DNA from: an uncultured Lachnospiraceae bacterium
Lineage (GTDB): Bacteria; Bacillota; Clostridia; Lachnospirales; Lachnospiraceae
Direction: 5' to 3'
NCBI GenBank assembly: GCA_910587955.1
Contig: CAJUNN010000041.1
Coordinates: 1 to 30,227, forward strand
DNA: 30,227 bases
Part shown: in pieces, positions 7,875 through 14,652 of the stretch
How positions within the stretch are numbered: position 1 is the first letter of the stretch
Layout: every line of letters starts with the position of its first letter
Made by a program: the position numbers and the translations under genes
Notes under the pieces: generated by a model
The model's input: the letters and a program-made list of their open reading frames with translations, nothing else
Database searches by the model: none
What the model was told of the DNA's origin: nothing

Positions 7875-9127
7875 GAAAAAAGATAATTCTGGCATCCGCC
7901 TCTCCCAGGAGGAAGGAGATTCTAGAGCAGATGGGGCTCTCCTTTACCGTGATTCCGGCCCGGGGGGAGGAGCATCCTGTCTGTACCAGGCCGGCGGAAG
8001 TGGTGAAAGAGCTGGCGCTTAAGAAGGCAGAGGAGGTGGCGGCTTCCCTGGAGGAACCGGCACTGGTGATTGGTTCCGATACGGTAGTGGCTTATCAGGA
8101 AGAAATACTGGGAAAACCCAGGGATGAAGCGGATGCTTTCCGGATGCTGAAGCTTCTACAGGGGGCGGAACATACGGTGTATACCGGGGTTGCGGCAGTG
8201 GATACGCAGAGCGGCCGGACAGCGGTTCATTTTGCGTCGGAGACGGAGGTGTCCATGTATCCCATGCCGGAGGAGTGGATATGGGAATACATCAGGAGCG
8301 GGGAACCCATGGACAAAGCGGGGGCCTATGCCATTCAGGGGGGATGCTCCGTATGGGTCCGCGAAATCCGGGGAGAATATGCCAATGTGGTAGGGTTTCC
8401 GGCGGCCCGGTTTTACCAGGAGCTTTTGAAGCAGGGGACGGATCTGCGCAAATTCTGCCTGCCGAAAGGGGAAAATCCCAGATGGAAAGCCTGTATCTTT
8501 GATCTGGACGGTACCTTGTGCGACAGCGTGGAGTCCATAGCCGTTTCCGCCAACCGGGCGCTTGGTGCGCTTGGCATGAAAGAAGCTTCACTGGAGGATT
8601 ACCGGATTTTTGTGGGGGACGGGGTAGATATGCTGGTCCGCAGGCTCCTGCGTTTTGCAGGGCAGCCGGAGGAGGTTTATTTTGAGAAACTGAAATCCTT
8701 ATATATGGAATATTTTGAGGAGGGCTGCATTTACCGGGTAGAACCTTATCCGGGAATCCGGGAGCTGCTGGAGGAATTGAAAAGACAGGGAAGAAAAATC
8801 GGGGTATTGTCCAATAAGCCCCATGAGAATACGAAAAAAGTTCTGGACCAGGTTTTTGGCCCCGGATATTTTGATTGTATCCAGGGCTGTATGGAAGGTA
8901 TTCCCCGAAAACCCGATCCCGCCGGCGCTCTTTTGATGGCCCGTGCTCTAGGTGCGGAGCCGGAAGAATGCCTTTATATCGGAGACACCGGGACGGATAT
9001 GAAGACCGGAACTGCCGCAGGCATGTATACGGCAGGCGTTCTGTGGGGATTCCGGGGAAGAGAAGAACTAGAGGCAGCAGGAGCGGACGCGCTGGCCGCA
9101 GAGCCGCCGGAGATTCTGGATTTATGA
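7871..9127 (+). CDS. Maf nucleotide pyrophosphatase fused to HAD phosphatase
   Basis: Two enzymes in one 418-residue chain. Residues 1 to about 195 are a complete Maf/YhdE domain: ILASASPRRKEIL at the start, IGSDTVV in the middle and a KAGAYAIQG-type segment, expected to hydrolyse dTTP/UTP or modified nucleotides to NMP plus PPi. Residues from about 205 are a HAD-superfamily domain of the phosphoglycolate phosphatase/PpaX group: FDLDGTLCDS with Asp211 and Asp213 (motif I), LSNKPHE (motif II), RKPDP (motif III) and IGDTGTDMKTG (motif IV). All catalytic motifs of both halves are present and the frame is open throughout, so this is a true fusion. Start set by GGAGGAG (7854-7860) and coupling to the preceding gene. 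The stop codon directly abuts an intergenic repeat. Confidence 0.9.
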   Translation: MRKKIILASASPRRKEILEQMGLSFTVIPARGEEHPVCTRPAEVVKELALKKAEEVAASLEEPALVIGSDTVVAYQEEILGKPRDEADAFRMLKLLQGAEHTVYTGVAAVDTQSGRTAVHFASETEVSMYPMPEEWIWEYIRSGEPMDKAGAYAIQGGCSVWVREIRGEYANVVGFPAARFYQELLKQGTDLRKFCLPKGENPRWKACIFDLDGTLCDSVESIAVSANRALGALGMKEASLEDYRIFVGDGVDMLVRRLLRFAGQPEEVYFEKLKSLYMEYFEEGCIYRVEPYPGIRELLEELKRQGRKIGVLSNKPHENTKKVLDQVFGPGYFDCIQGCMEGIPRKPDPAGALLMARALGAEPEECLYIGDTGTDMKTGTAAGMYTAGVLWGFRGREELEAAGADALAAEPPEILDL

Positions 9128-9180
9128 AACAGCAGAAGCCCGCAGGGGTGAATGCGGAACTGGAGTCAAAACAGCAGGAG
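9128..9180 (+). repeat. Intergenic palindromic repeat array, locus 2 (deleted forms)
   Basis: Directly after the TGA of the Maf-HAD gene comes a short monomer (9128-9166) made of the left end AACAGCAGAAGCCC joined to a right end containing GCGGAACTGGAGT; the central hairpin seen in full copies is missing. After a short A-rich spacer a second left end (AACAGCAGGAG, 9170-9180) follows, and its CAGGAG serves as the ribosome site of the next gene. This copy is more diverged than the others. Confidence 0.75.
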
Positions 9181-9188
9181 ATTCTGAG

Positions 9189-9974
9189 ATGATTAAATTA
9201 ATTGCAAGCGATATTGACGGTACACTGCTTCCCGAGGGGACGCATCGGCTCAATCCGGAGATTTTTCAGGTTATTCAAAAGCTGAAGGAGAAAGGGGTTT
9301 TGTTTGCGGCCGCAAGCGGGCGGCACTATATCAGCATGTCCCGTCTCTTTGAGCCGGTGAAAAATGACATTATTTTTATCACAGAAAACGGAAGCTATGT
9401 AAATTGCCGCGGTTATACCATGCTGGAAAACCGGATTGACTGGGCTTATGTGCAGGAATGGATCCGGCAGGTGCGGGAAATTCCGGATGCCAGCTTTACT
9501 CTGGATACCAAAGAGTGTTTTTATACCGAGAGCCGGGACCAGGAATTCCTGGATTTGGTGCGCAAAGGCTACAACAGCCCCATGGTTGCCCTGGAGGACG
9601 CCCTTTTAGAGGAGCGGGACATCAATAAGATGGCCATTTACCGGAAGGAGAACATCGAGGAGACAGCGGCCCTGATGATTCCCAGATGGGAAGACCGGCT
9701 TTACTGTGTGAAGGCCGGGGATATCTGGCTGGACTTCATGAATAAAAATGCAAGCAAGGGAAATGCTATCCGCAGCATCCAGAAAATTCTGGGAATCAGC
9801 CCGGAGGAAACCATGGTATTCGGAGACAACCACAACGATCTGGCTATGATGGAGTGCGCCGGGGAGAGCTACGCGGTGGGAAATGCCGCGGAGGCCGTAA
9901 AGAAAGCGGCCAAATACGTGACGGACACCAATGTAAACGACGGAGTCCTGAAAGTGCTGAAGACCCTGCTGTAA
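9189..9974 (+). CDS. Cof-type HAD-IIB family phosphatase
   Basis: Cytoplasmic HAD hydrolase of the Cof/IIB class, which usually dephosphorylates sugar phosphates, FMN/PLP or similar small phosphoesters. The 261-residue product opens MIKLIASDIDGTLL with nucleophile Asp8 and acid/base Asp10, has the motif II region AASGRH, an inserted alpha/beta cap (about residues 85-185), Lys in the conserved NKMAIYRK/SKGNAI region, and motif IV in VFGDNHNDLAMM. Length is normal for the family. The ATG follows a CAGGAG site that belongs to the upstream repeat (9175-9180). Sits in the operon begun at 7191. Substrate unknown. Confidence 0.9.
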   Translation: MIKLIASDIDGTLLPEGTHRLNPEIFQVIQKLKEKGVLFAAASGRHYISMSRLFEPVKNDIIFITENGSYVNCRGYTMLENRIDWAYVQEWIRQVREIPDASFTLDTKECFYTESRDQEFLDLVRKGYNSPMVALEDALLEERDINKMAIYRKENIEETAALMIPRWEDRLYCVKAGDIWLDFMNKNASKGNAIRSIQKILGISPEETMVFGDNHNDLAMMECAGESYAVGNAAEAVKKAAKYVTDTNVNDGVLKVLKTLL

Positions 9975-10155
9975 AACAGCAGGGGCGGATGCGGAACTGG
10001 AATCAAAACAGCAGAGTCCAGGGGGCGGATGCGGAACTGGAATCAAAACAGCAGAAGCCCAGGCGGCGAACAGAAAGAGTTGCGGACGCGTGTTTTAAGC
10101 GGCCGAAAATCTTTCTAAGGGAAGTGCGCCGCAGGGGCGGATGCGGAACTGGAAT
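9975..10155 (+). repeat. Intergenic palindromic repeat array, locus 3
   Basis: Begins at the base after the TAA of the Cof-type gene and ends directly before AGGAG (10156-10160), the ribosome site of the next gene. It holds two internally deleted monomers (9975-10003, 10007-10043) and one full monomer (10047-10155), separated by CAA. Stems of the full copy: 10051-10060/10135-10144 (GCAGAAGCCC/GGGCGGATGC, outer four and inner three pairs around a purine internal loop), 10063-10068/10127-10132 (GCGGCG/CGCCGC), 10072-10078/10110-10116 (AGAAAGA/TCTTTCT) and 10083-10089/10099-10105 (CGGACGC/GCGGCCG). The second and third stems differ from locus 1 by paired changes. Confidence 0.88.
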
Positions 10156-10169
10156 AGGAGCCATTTGAG

Positions 10170-10433
10170 ATGTACGAATATTCAGAGGAATGTCTGGAAG
10201 TTTTTTTGAAAAAGCAGGGCCAGCTTTTTGACGAGCCGGTGGCAGAATCCCTGGAGGAGGCAGAAAGCTTCCTGGAAGACTGCATGGCTGCGGTGGTGGA
10301 TTCCCTGGAGGAAGTAAGGGAATACTTTGAGGAGAGCGGCATGGATGTAACCGGCCTGTCCCTGGGAGAGCTGGAGGATATGGAGGAGGTATTTCCCCTG
10401 GAAGGCGGAAGATACCTGATTGTAGAAGGCTGA
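10170..10433 (+). CDS. Small acidic protein of unknown function
   Basis: I do not recognise this 87-residue product. It is highly acidic (many Glu/Asp), predicted mostly helical, has no membrane segment or signal peptide, and contains two cysteines (CLEV and EDCMAA). A ...SLEEAESFLEDC... / ...SLEEVREYFEES... pair in the middle looks like an internal helical duplication. A strong AGGAG (10156-10160), which touches the end of the upstream repeat array, lies 9 bases before the ATG, and the gene is followed 15 bases later by the PpiC lipoprotein gene, so it is probably expressed as part of that operon. Spacing, ribosome site and sensible codon use support a real gene; function is open. Confidence 0.7.
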   Translation: MYEYSEECLEVFLKKQGQLFDEPVAESLEEAESFLEDCMAAVVDSLEEVREYFEESGMDVTGLSLGELEDMEEVFPLEGGRYLIVEG

Positions 10434-10448
10434 AAAGCCGCAGATCAA

Positions 10449-11486
10449 ATGCAGGAGAGAATAGGAGATAAAAAACCGGAAATGATGCGTAGGATCAAAA
10501 AAGGAATCGCCGTGCTGGCAGCAGCTCTGTGCCTGGGAGGAAGCCTGGGGGGCTGCCGCGGATTGGGAAATACAGAATTTGTGCTGACCACCGGATTAAA
10601 GGGAGATCAGCTTTTTAAGGTGGGAAACAGCGTGTGTACCCTGCCGGAGGCCATGATTTATGCTCTGGACTATCAGATTCAGTATGAAAATGTCTACGGC
10701 GTGGAAATGTGGGAGCATGATTTCGGGGGAATTACCCTGGAGGAGTATGTGAAGGAGACCATCATCTCCCAGCTGGCTTCCATGAAAGCCGTAACGCTGC
10801 TGGCGGAAGAATACGAAGTGGAGCTGTCGAAGGAAGAGAAAGAAAAGGCGGCTAAGGCGGCGGAGGAATACTTTGGATCTTTAAGCCAGGCGGAGATTGA
10901 CTATATGGGCCTGGAGCAGAAGGATGCGGAAAACCTCTATCTGGATCATGTGCTTTCCCGGAAGGTTTACGGGGAGATTACCAGGGATGTGAACACGGAG
11001 GTCAGTGACGACGAGGCCCGGATTATCACGGTCCAGCAAATCTTTTTGGATTCCAGGGAAAGCGCGGAGAATGTAAAGGAGAGGCTGGAAGAGGGGAAAG
11101 AATTTGTCACCCTTGCCTCTGCCTACAGCCGGGACGATCAGATTACCTACACCTTTGGCCGCGGAGAAAAGCCCTCTGCCTATGAGGAAGCAGCCTTTGC
11201 CCTGGAGAATGAGCAGGTCAGCGAGATTGTAGAGACAGAAGACGGGTTTTATCTTTTGAAATGTGTCAACAACTTTGACCGGGAGGCCACGGAGGTCAAT
11301 AAAGTGACTATGGTGGAGAAACGGCGGGATGAGATTTTCGGGAAAGTATATGCGGAGCTGATTGCCAATACCCCCTCAGAATTTAACAATAAGCTGTGGG
11401 AGAGCGTGCATTTTGCAGATTGGACGGAGGAAGGCAGCAAGAGCTTCCTGGAAATTTACAATTCCTATTTCGGGGAAAATGCCTGA
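10449..11486 (+). CDS. PpiC/SurA-type peptidyl-prolyl isomerase lipoprotein (PrsA-like)
   Basis: Extracytoplasmic foldase of the parvulin group. The 345-residue product has a basic N-terminus (MMRRIKKG), a hydrophobic segment and a lipobox-like LGGC, so export and lipid anchoring are likely. A SurA-N-like helical region (about residues 60-190) is followed by a parvulin domain (about 195-290) with VQQIFLDS, EEGKEFVTLASAYS and EDGFYLLKC. Such proteins help fold secreted proteins at the outer membrane face; B. subtilis PrsA is the model. The start is uncertain: 10449 is used, but ATGs at 10482/10485 directly before RRIKKG would give a more typical signal peptide, and neither has an ideally placed ribosome site. 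Last gene of the operon begun at 7191. Confidence 0.82.
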   Translation: MQERIGDKKPEMMRRIKKGIAVLAAALCLGGSLGGCRGLGNTEFVLTTGLKGDQLFKVGNSVCTLPEAMIYALDYQIQYENVYGVEMWEHDFGGITLEEYVKETIISQLASMKAVTLLAEEYEVELSKEEKEKAAKAAEEYFGSLSQAEIDYMGLEQKDAENLYLDHVLSRKVYGEITRDVNTEVSDDEARIITVQQIFLDSRESAENVKERLEEGKEFVTLASAYSRDDQITYTFGRGEKPSAYEEAAFALENEQVSEIVETEDGFYLLKCVNNFDREATEVNKVTMVEKRRDEIFGKVYAELIANTPSEFNNKLWESVHFADWTEEGSKSFLEIYNSYFGENA

Positions 11487-11503
11487 AAACCGACGGGGAA
11501 AAC

Positions 11504-11532
11504 TTGACGCGTCCAGAGATTTCCATTATAAT
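11504..11532 (+). promoter_or_regulatory. Predicted sigma-A promoter for yicC-gmk-rpoZ
   Basis: TTGACG (11504-11509), a 17-base spacer and a perfect TATAAT (11527-11532) lie just after the PpiC gene and about 40 bases before yicC. Expected start of transcription near 11539. Confidence 0.75.
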
Positions 11533-11573
11533 AAAATCCAAATGAGCAGCATACAGAAATGAGAGAAACCATT

Positions 11574-12452
11574 ATGGTAAAGAGCATGACAGGATTCGGC
11601 CGCTGCGAGATTTCCGAGGGCGACCGGAAAATGACGGTGGAGATGAAATCCGTCAATCACAGGTATCTGGATATCAACATTAAGATGCCCAAAAAGCTGA
11701 ATTTTTTTGAATCTGCTGTGCGGAATCTGTTAAAGAGCTACATTCAGAGAGGAAAAGTAGACGTATTTATTACGTACGAGGATCTTTCTGAGGCCAGCGT
11801 ATCCCTGCGCTACAACCGGGCGCTGGCGGCGGAGTATCTGAGATACCTGAATCAGATGACGGAGGAGTTCGGCCTGGAAAATGACGTGAAGGCCGCGGCC
11901 CTTTCCCGCTATCCTGAGGTTCTGGTGATGGAAGAGGCCAAGGATGACGAGGAGGAGCTGTGGAAGCTTTTAGAACAGGCGCTTAAGGAGGCCTGCAGCC
12001 AGTTTGTGGAGACGCGCATCACAGAGGGAGAACATCTCAAGCAGGATCTGCTTGCCAAGCTGGACGAGATGCTGGAGCATGTATCCTATATTGAGGAGCG
12101 GTCTCCCGCAATTATCCGGGAATACCGGAGAAAGCTGGAGGGCAAGGTGCAGGAGCTGCTTGCGGATGTCCAGATAGAAGAGAGCCGTCTGGCGGCGGAG
12201 GTGACGCTCTTTGCAGATAAAATCTGCGTAGATGAGGAGCTGGTCCGCTTAAGAAGCCATATGGAGCACACAAAGGCCACGCTTTCCGAGAAGGACAGCG
12301 TAGGGCGCAAGCTGGATTTCATAGCCCAGGAGATGAACCGGGAAGCCAATACCATCCTCTCCAAGGCGAACGATCTGGAGGTCTCCAACCGGGCCATTGA
12401 GCTGAAAACGGGGATCGAGAAAGTGCGGGAGCAGATTCAGAATATTGAATAA
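11574..12452 (+). CDS. yicC: YicC/YloC family protein (RNA-linked endoribonuclease family)
   Basis: The product opens MVKSMTGFGRCE, the hallmark of the YicC/YloC family, and ends with the conserved ELKTGIEKVREQIQNIE. It is 292 residues, the usual length. E. coli YicC has been linked to RNA cleavage and small-RNA turnover; that role here is inferred from family membership. The domain order is YicC-N (about residues 1-155) then DUF1732 (about 205-292). Start 11574 is chosen because it gives the family N-terminus; an in-frame ATG at 11559 adds five residues and neither has a strong ribosome site. The stop lies 10 bases before gmk. In many Firmicutes remA lies between yicC and gmk; it is absent here. 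Confidence 0.9.
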   Translation: MVKSMTGFGRCEISEGDRKMTVEMKSVNHRYLDINIKMPKKLNFFESAVRNLLKSYIQRGKVDVFITYEDLSEASVSLRYNRALAAEYLRYLNQMTEEFGLENDVKAAALSRYPEVLVMEEAKDDEEELWKLLEQALKEACSQFVETRITEGEHLKQDLLAKLDEMLEHVSYIEERSPAIIREYRRKLEGKVQELLADVQIEESRLAAEVTLFADKICVDEELVRLRSHMEHTKATLSEKDSVGRKLDFIAQEMNREANTILSKANDLEVSNRAIELKTGIEKVREQIQNIE

Positions 12453-12462
12453 GGGGAACGGC

Positions 12463-13092
12463 ATGGGTAAGAGAGGAATTTTGCTGGTGGTATCCGGTTT
12501 TTCGGGAGCCGGGAAGGGAACTCTGATGAAAGAGCTGGTGAAGCGGTACGAGAACTATGCCCTTTCCATTTCTGCCACCACCCGCAGTCCCAGAGAGGGC
12601 GAAGCGGACGGCAGGGAATATTTTTTTAAATCCGTGGAAGAATTTGAGCGGATGATTGCGGAGGACGCACTGATTGAATACGCCTGTTATGTGGGAAACT
12701 ATTACGGGACCCCCAGGGCCTATGTGGAGGAACAGCTTTCCCGGGGACGGGACGTCATCCTGGAGATTGAGATTCAGGGAGCGAGGAAAGTGAAGAAGCG
12801 CTTTCCCAATACCCTGCTGCTTTTCGTGTCTCCTCCAAGCGCAGAGGTCCTTAAGGCGCGCCTGACGGGACGGGGAACGGAGACCAGCGAGGTTATCGCC
12901 CAGCGCCTGGCCCGGGCTGCCGAGGAGGCAGAGGGCATGGAGGACTATGACTATTTTGTGGTAAATGATCTCTTGGAAGAATGTGTGGAGCAGGTCCACC
13001 GCATTGTGGAAGGCGAGCGCAGCCGGGTATTCCGGAACAAGGAGCGCATGGAAGCCATCCGGGCAGAATTAAAAGAATTTCAGAAAGGGTAA
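12463..13092 (+). CDS. gmk: Guanylate kinase
   Basis: Phosphorylates GMP to GDP with ATP, a required step of GTP and (p)ppGpp metabolism. The 209-residue product has the P-loop GFSGAGKGT at residues 12-20, the GMP-binding region SATTRSPREGEADGREYFF, and the lid/adenine region RLTGRGTE. Length and order of motifs are standard. ATG at 12463 follows AAGGGGA (12451-12457); an earlier in-frame ATG at 12445 overlaps the end of yicC and has no ribosome site of its own. It is followed by rpoZ after 10 bases, giving the conserved yicC-gmk-rpoZ order. Confidence 0.96.
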   Translation: MGKRGILLVVSGFSGAGKGTLMKELVKRYENYALSISATTRSPREGEADGREYFFKSVEEFERMIAEDALIEYACYVGNYYGTPRAYVEEQLSRGRDVILEIEIQGARKVKKRFPNTLLLFVSPPSAEVLKARLTGRGTETSEVIAQRLARAAEEAEGMEDYDYFVVNDLLEECVEQVHRIVEGERSRVFRNKERMEAIRAELKEFQKG

Positions 13093-13102
13093 GGTGATAC
13101 AA

Positions 13103-13405
13103 ATGTTGCATCCGTCATACACAGATTTGATGAAAGCCGTAAACAGCGAAGTGGAGGAGGGCGAAACCCCAGTGGTGAACAGCCGGTATTCCATCGTTCT
13201 GGCCACATCCAAACGGGCCCGCCAGATTATTGCAGGGGATACGCCCCTGGTGGAGGGAAGCGGAAAGAAGCCCCTCTCCCTGGCGATCCAGGAGATGGTC
13301 AACGGCAGCATCCGCATAGAGCCGGAGGAGGAGAATGCGGAGGAAATAAAAGACGAGGTTTCCGGTGAAGAGGCAAAAATACCTGCCGAGGAAGCGGAAG
13401 AATAA
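13103..13405 (+). CDS. rpoZ: RNA polymerase omega subunit
   Basis: Small subunit that assists assembly and stability of RNA polymerase by clamping beta-prime. The 100-residue product begins MLHPSYTDLMKAVNS and contains NSRYSIVLATSKRARQI, the core omega helix motif (normally RYxLVxxxAKRAR). About the last 27 residues form a Glu-rich acidic tail (EEENAEEIKDEVSGEEAK...), longer and more acidic than in E. coli. The ATG at 13103 gives the expected N-terminus; a GTG at 13094 would add three residues. AAGGTG at 13091-13096 serves as ribosome site. A strong terminator follows, so the typical downstream coaBC/priA genes are not part of this unit. Confidence 0.93.
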   Translation: MLHPSYTDLMKAVNSEVEEGETPVVNSRYSIVLATSKRARQIIAGDTPLVEGSGKKPLSLAIQEMVNGSIRIEPEEENAEEIKDEVSGEEAKIPAEEAEE

Positions 13406-13407
13406 AG

Positions 13408-13452
13408 AAAAAAGGAGCTGTCCGGCGAGTGCTGCGGGCATCTCCTTTTTTT
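13408..13452 (+). terminator. Intrinsic terminator after rpoZ
   Basis: AAAAAAGGAG (13408-13417) pairs with CTCCTTTTTT (from 13442), with an inner CCG/CGG pair in the loop region, and a run of seven T follows CTCC. It begins two bases after the rpoZ stop. Confidence 0.85.
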
Positions 13453-13495
13453 GCAGTTACAAAAAAGTAAATCAGTTGTATAATTCGCCAAAGAC

Positions 13496-13525
13496 TTGAC
13501 AGTACTTGTCTGATTTTGGTAAGAT
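13496..13525 (+). promoter_or_regulatory. Predicted promoter for nagB
   Basis: Perfect TTGACA (13496-13501) and TAAGAT (13520-13525) with an 18-base spacer; a TGG directly before the -10 makes an extended -10. A perfect TATAAT at 13479-13484 lacks a good -35 and may be a second weak start. I see no clear catabolite-response or NagR operator in the 75-base leader. Confidence 0.6.
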
Positions 13526-13601
13526 AATTTTATCTTTAGTCAGAACAATCTGCGGTCACAGGAAGAGCAGACGGCAGATTCTTTTCAGGAGGGAAGGAAT
13601 C

Positions 13602-14333
13602 ATGAAAATTATTGAAGCAAAAGATTATCAGGACTTGAGCAGGAAAGCGGCTCACATTCTGGCAGCTCAGGTGACACTGAAGCCGGAGAGCGTGCTGGGA
13701 CTCGCTACGGGATCTACCCCCATCGGAACTTATGACTGCCTGGCTGAGTGGTGCAAGAGCGGAGATTTGGATTTTTCCAAAGCTGCCACAGTTAATCTGG
13801 ACGAGTACAGAGGTCTGGATCACGCCAACGATCAGAGCTATTACTACTTTATGAATAAGCATCTGTACAGCAGAATCAATATCGATCCGTCCCGGACCCA
13901 TGTACCCGACGGCACAGAGCCGGATCCGGCAAAGGAGAGCGCAAGGTATGAAGAGCTCATCCGTTCCCTGGGCGGCGTGGACATCCAGCTTTTGGGAATC
14001 GGCCACGACGGGCATATTGGTTTCAATGAGCCGAACAGCTTTTTTGACGGAGATACCCACTGCGTTGACTTGACGGAGATGACCATTGAGGCCAACAAGC
14101 GCTTTTTCGCCTCTGCAGATGAGGTGCCCCGTCAGGCGTATACCATGGGAATCGGTACCATTATGCGGGCGAGAAAGCTTCTCATGATCATCACCGGCGA
14201 GGATAAGGCAGAGATTACCGCTGCAGCCCTTGCAGGGGAAGTAACGCCTCAGGTTCCGGCATCCATCATCCAGTTCCATCCCGACGTAACCGTAATTGCG
14301 GATGCGGCGGCCTTGTCTAAGATGCCCAAATAA
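13602..14333 (+). CDS. nagB: Glucosamine-6-phosphate deaminase
   Basis: Converts glucosamine-6-phosphate to fructose-6-phosphate and ammonia, feeding amino sugars from mucin, chitin or peptidoglycan into glycolysis. The 243-residue product starts MKIIEAKDYQDLSRKAA and shows LGLATGSTPIGTY (phosphate binding), NLDEYRGLD with the catalytic Asp, and the GIGHDGHIGFNEP active-site loop with catalytic His. Length is typical of the short Firmicutes form, without the E. coli allosteric C-terminal extension. AGGAGGGAAGG upstream fixes the start. It stands as a single-gene unit with its own promoter and terminator; nagA is not visible in the window. Confidence 0.96.
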   Translation: MKIIEAKDYQDLSRKAAHILAAQVTLKPESVLGLATGSTPIGTYDCLAEWCKSGDLDFSKAATVNLDEYRGLDHANDQSYYYFMNKHLYSRINIDPSRTHVPDGTEPDPAKESARYEELIRSLGGVDIQLLGIGHDGHIGFNEPNSFFDGDTHCVDLTEMTIEANKRFFASADEVPRQAYTMGIGTIMRARKLLMIITGEDKAEITAAALAGEVTPQVPASIIQFHPDVTVIADAAALSKMPK

Positions 14334-14351
14334 GAATTGCGGCAAAGAACG

Positions 14352-14394
14352 GCGCTGCAGTGTAAGCCTGGAAGCTTATGCTGCGGCGCTTTTT
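14352..14394 (+). terminator. Intrinsic terminator after nagB
   Basis: A 16-pair stem with three G.U wobbles (14352-14367 with 14374-14389) and a short CTGGAA loop is followed by TTTTT. It ends the nagB transcript. Confidence 0.9.
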
Positions 14395-14438
14395 GAGATT
14401 CCGTCAGTTGGCAAAACGCTGAAAGAAACGGAAAACCG

Positions 14439-14467
14439 TTGACTTTTTTTGGATAAACTGGTATATT
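14439..14467 (+). promoter_or_regulatory. Predicted sigma-A promoter for ptsI-ptsH
   Basis: TTGACT (14439-14444), 17-base spacer, TATATT (14462-14467). The predicted start near 14474 leaves an untranslated leader of about 180 bases before ptsI. Confidence 0.78.
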
Positions 14468-14473
14468 GTTTAC

Positions 14474-14652
14474 TAAATAGGACGCGTTGTACTGGAGAGA
14501 TTTGCTGTGGAAAAGCCAGATTTTGTAAGATAAGATTCAGGAGTTGCAGACCCCGGTATTTTAGATTACAGGGTTTGGTTTTTGTGTGTATGGAAGAGTC
14601 TGCAAAGCGGCCATACTATTTTTAAAAATCGGAGACAGGGAGGACTGGAACT
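14474..14652 (+). promoter_or_regulatory. Long ptsI leader with terminator-like hairpin
   Basis: With the nagB terminator and ptsI promoter, this leader accounts for the 319-base gap between nagB and ptsI. It contains CAGACCC (14547-14553) pairing with GGGTTTG (14571-14577; one G.U), directly followed by GTTTTTG, which looks like an attenuator. In B. subtilis ptsGHI is controlled by GlcT antitermination; I could not identify a convincing RAT antiterminator sequence here, so the mechanism is open. A GGGAGG at 14637-14643 is the ribosome site. Confidence 0.45.

Noticed and set aside
9128..10155. Insertion sequence or MITE with an encoded transposase in the window
   Set aside because: No transposase, and no clear target-site duplications around the arrays; the element could still be non-autonomous, but this cannot be shown from one window.
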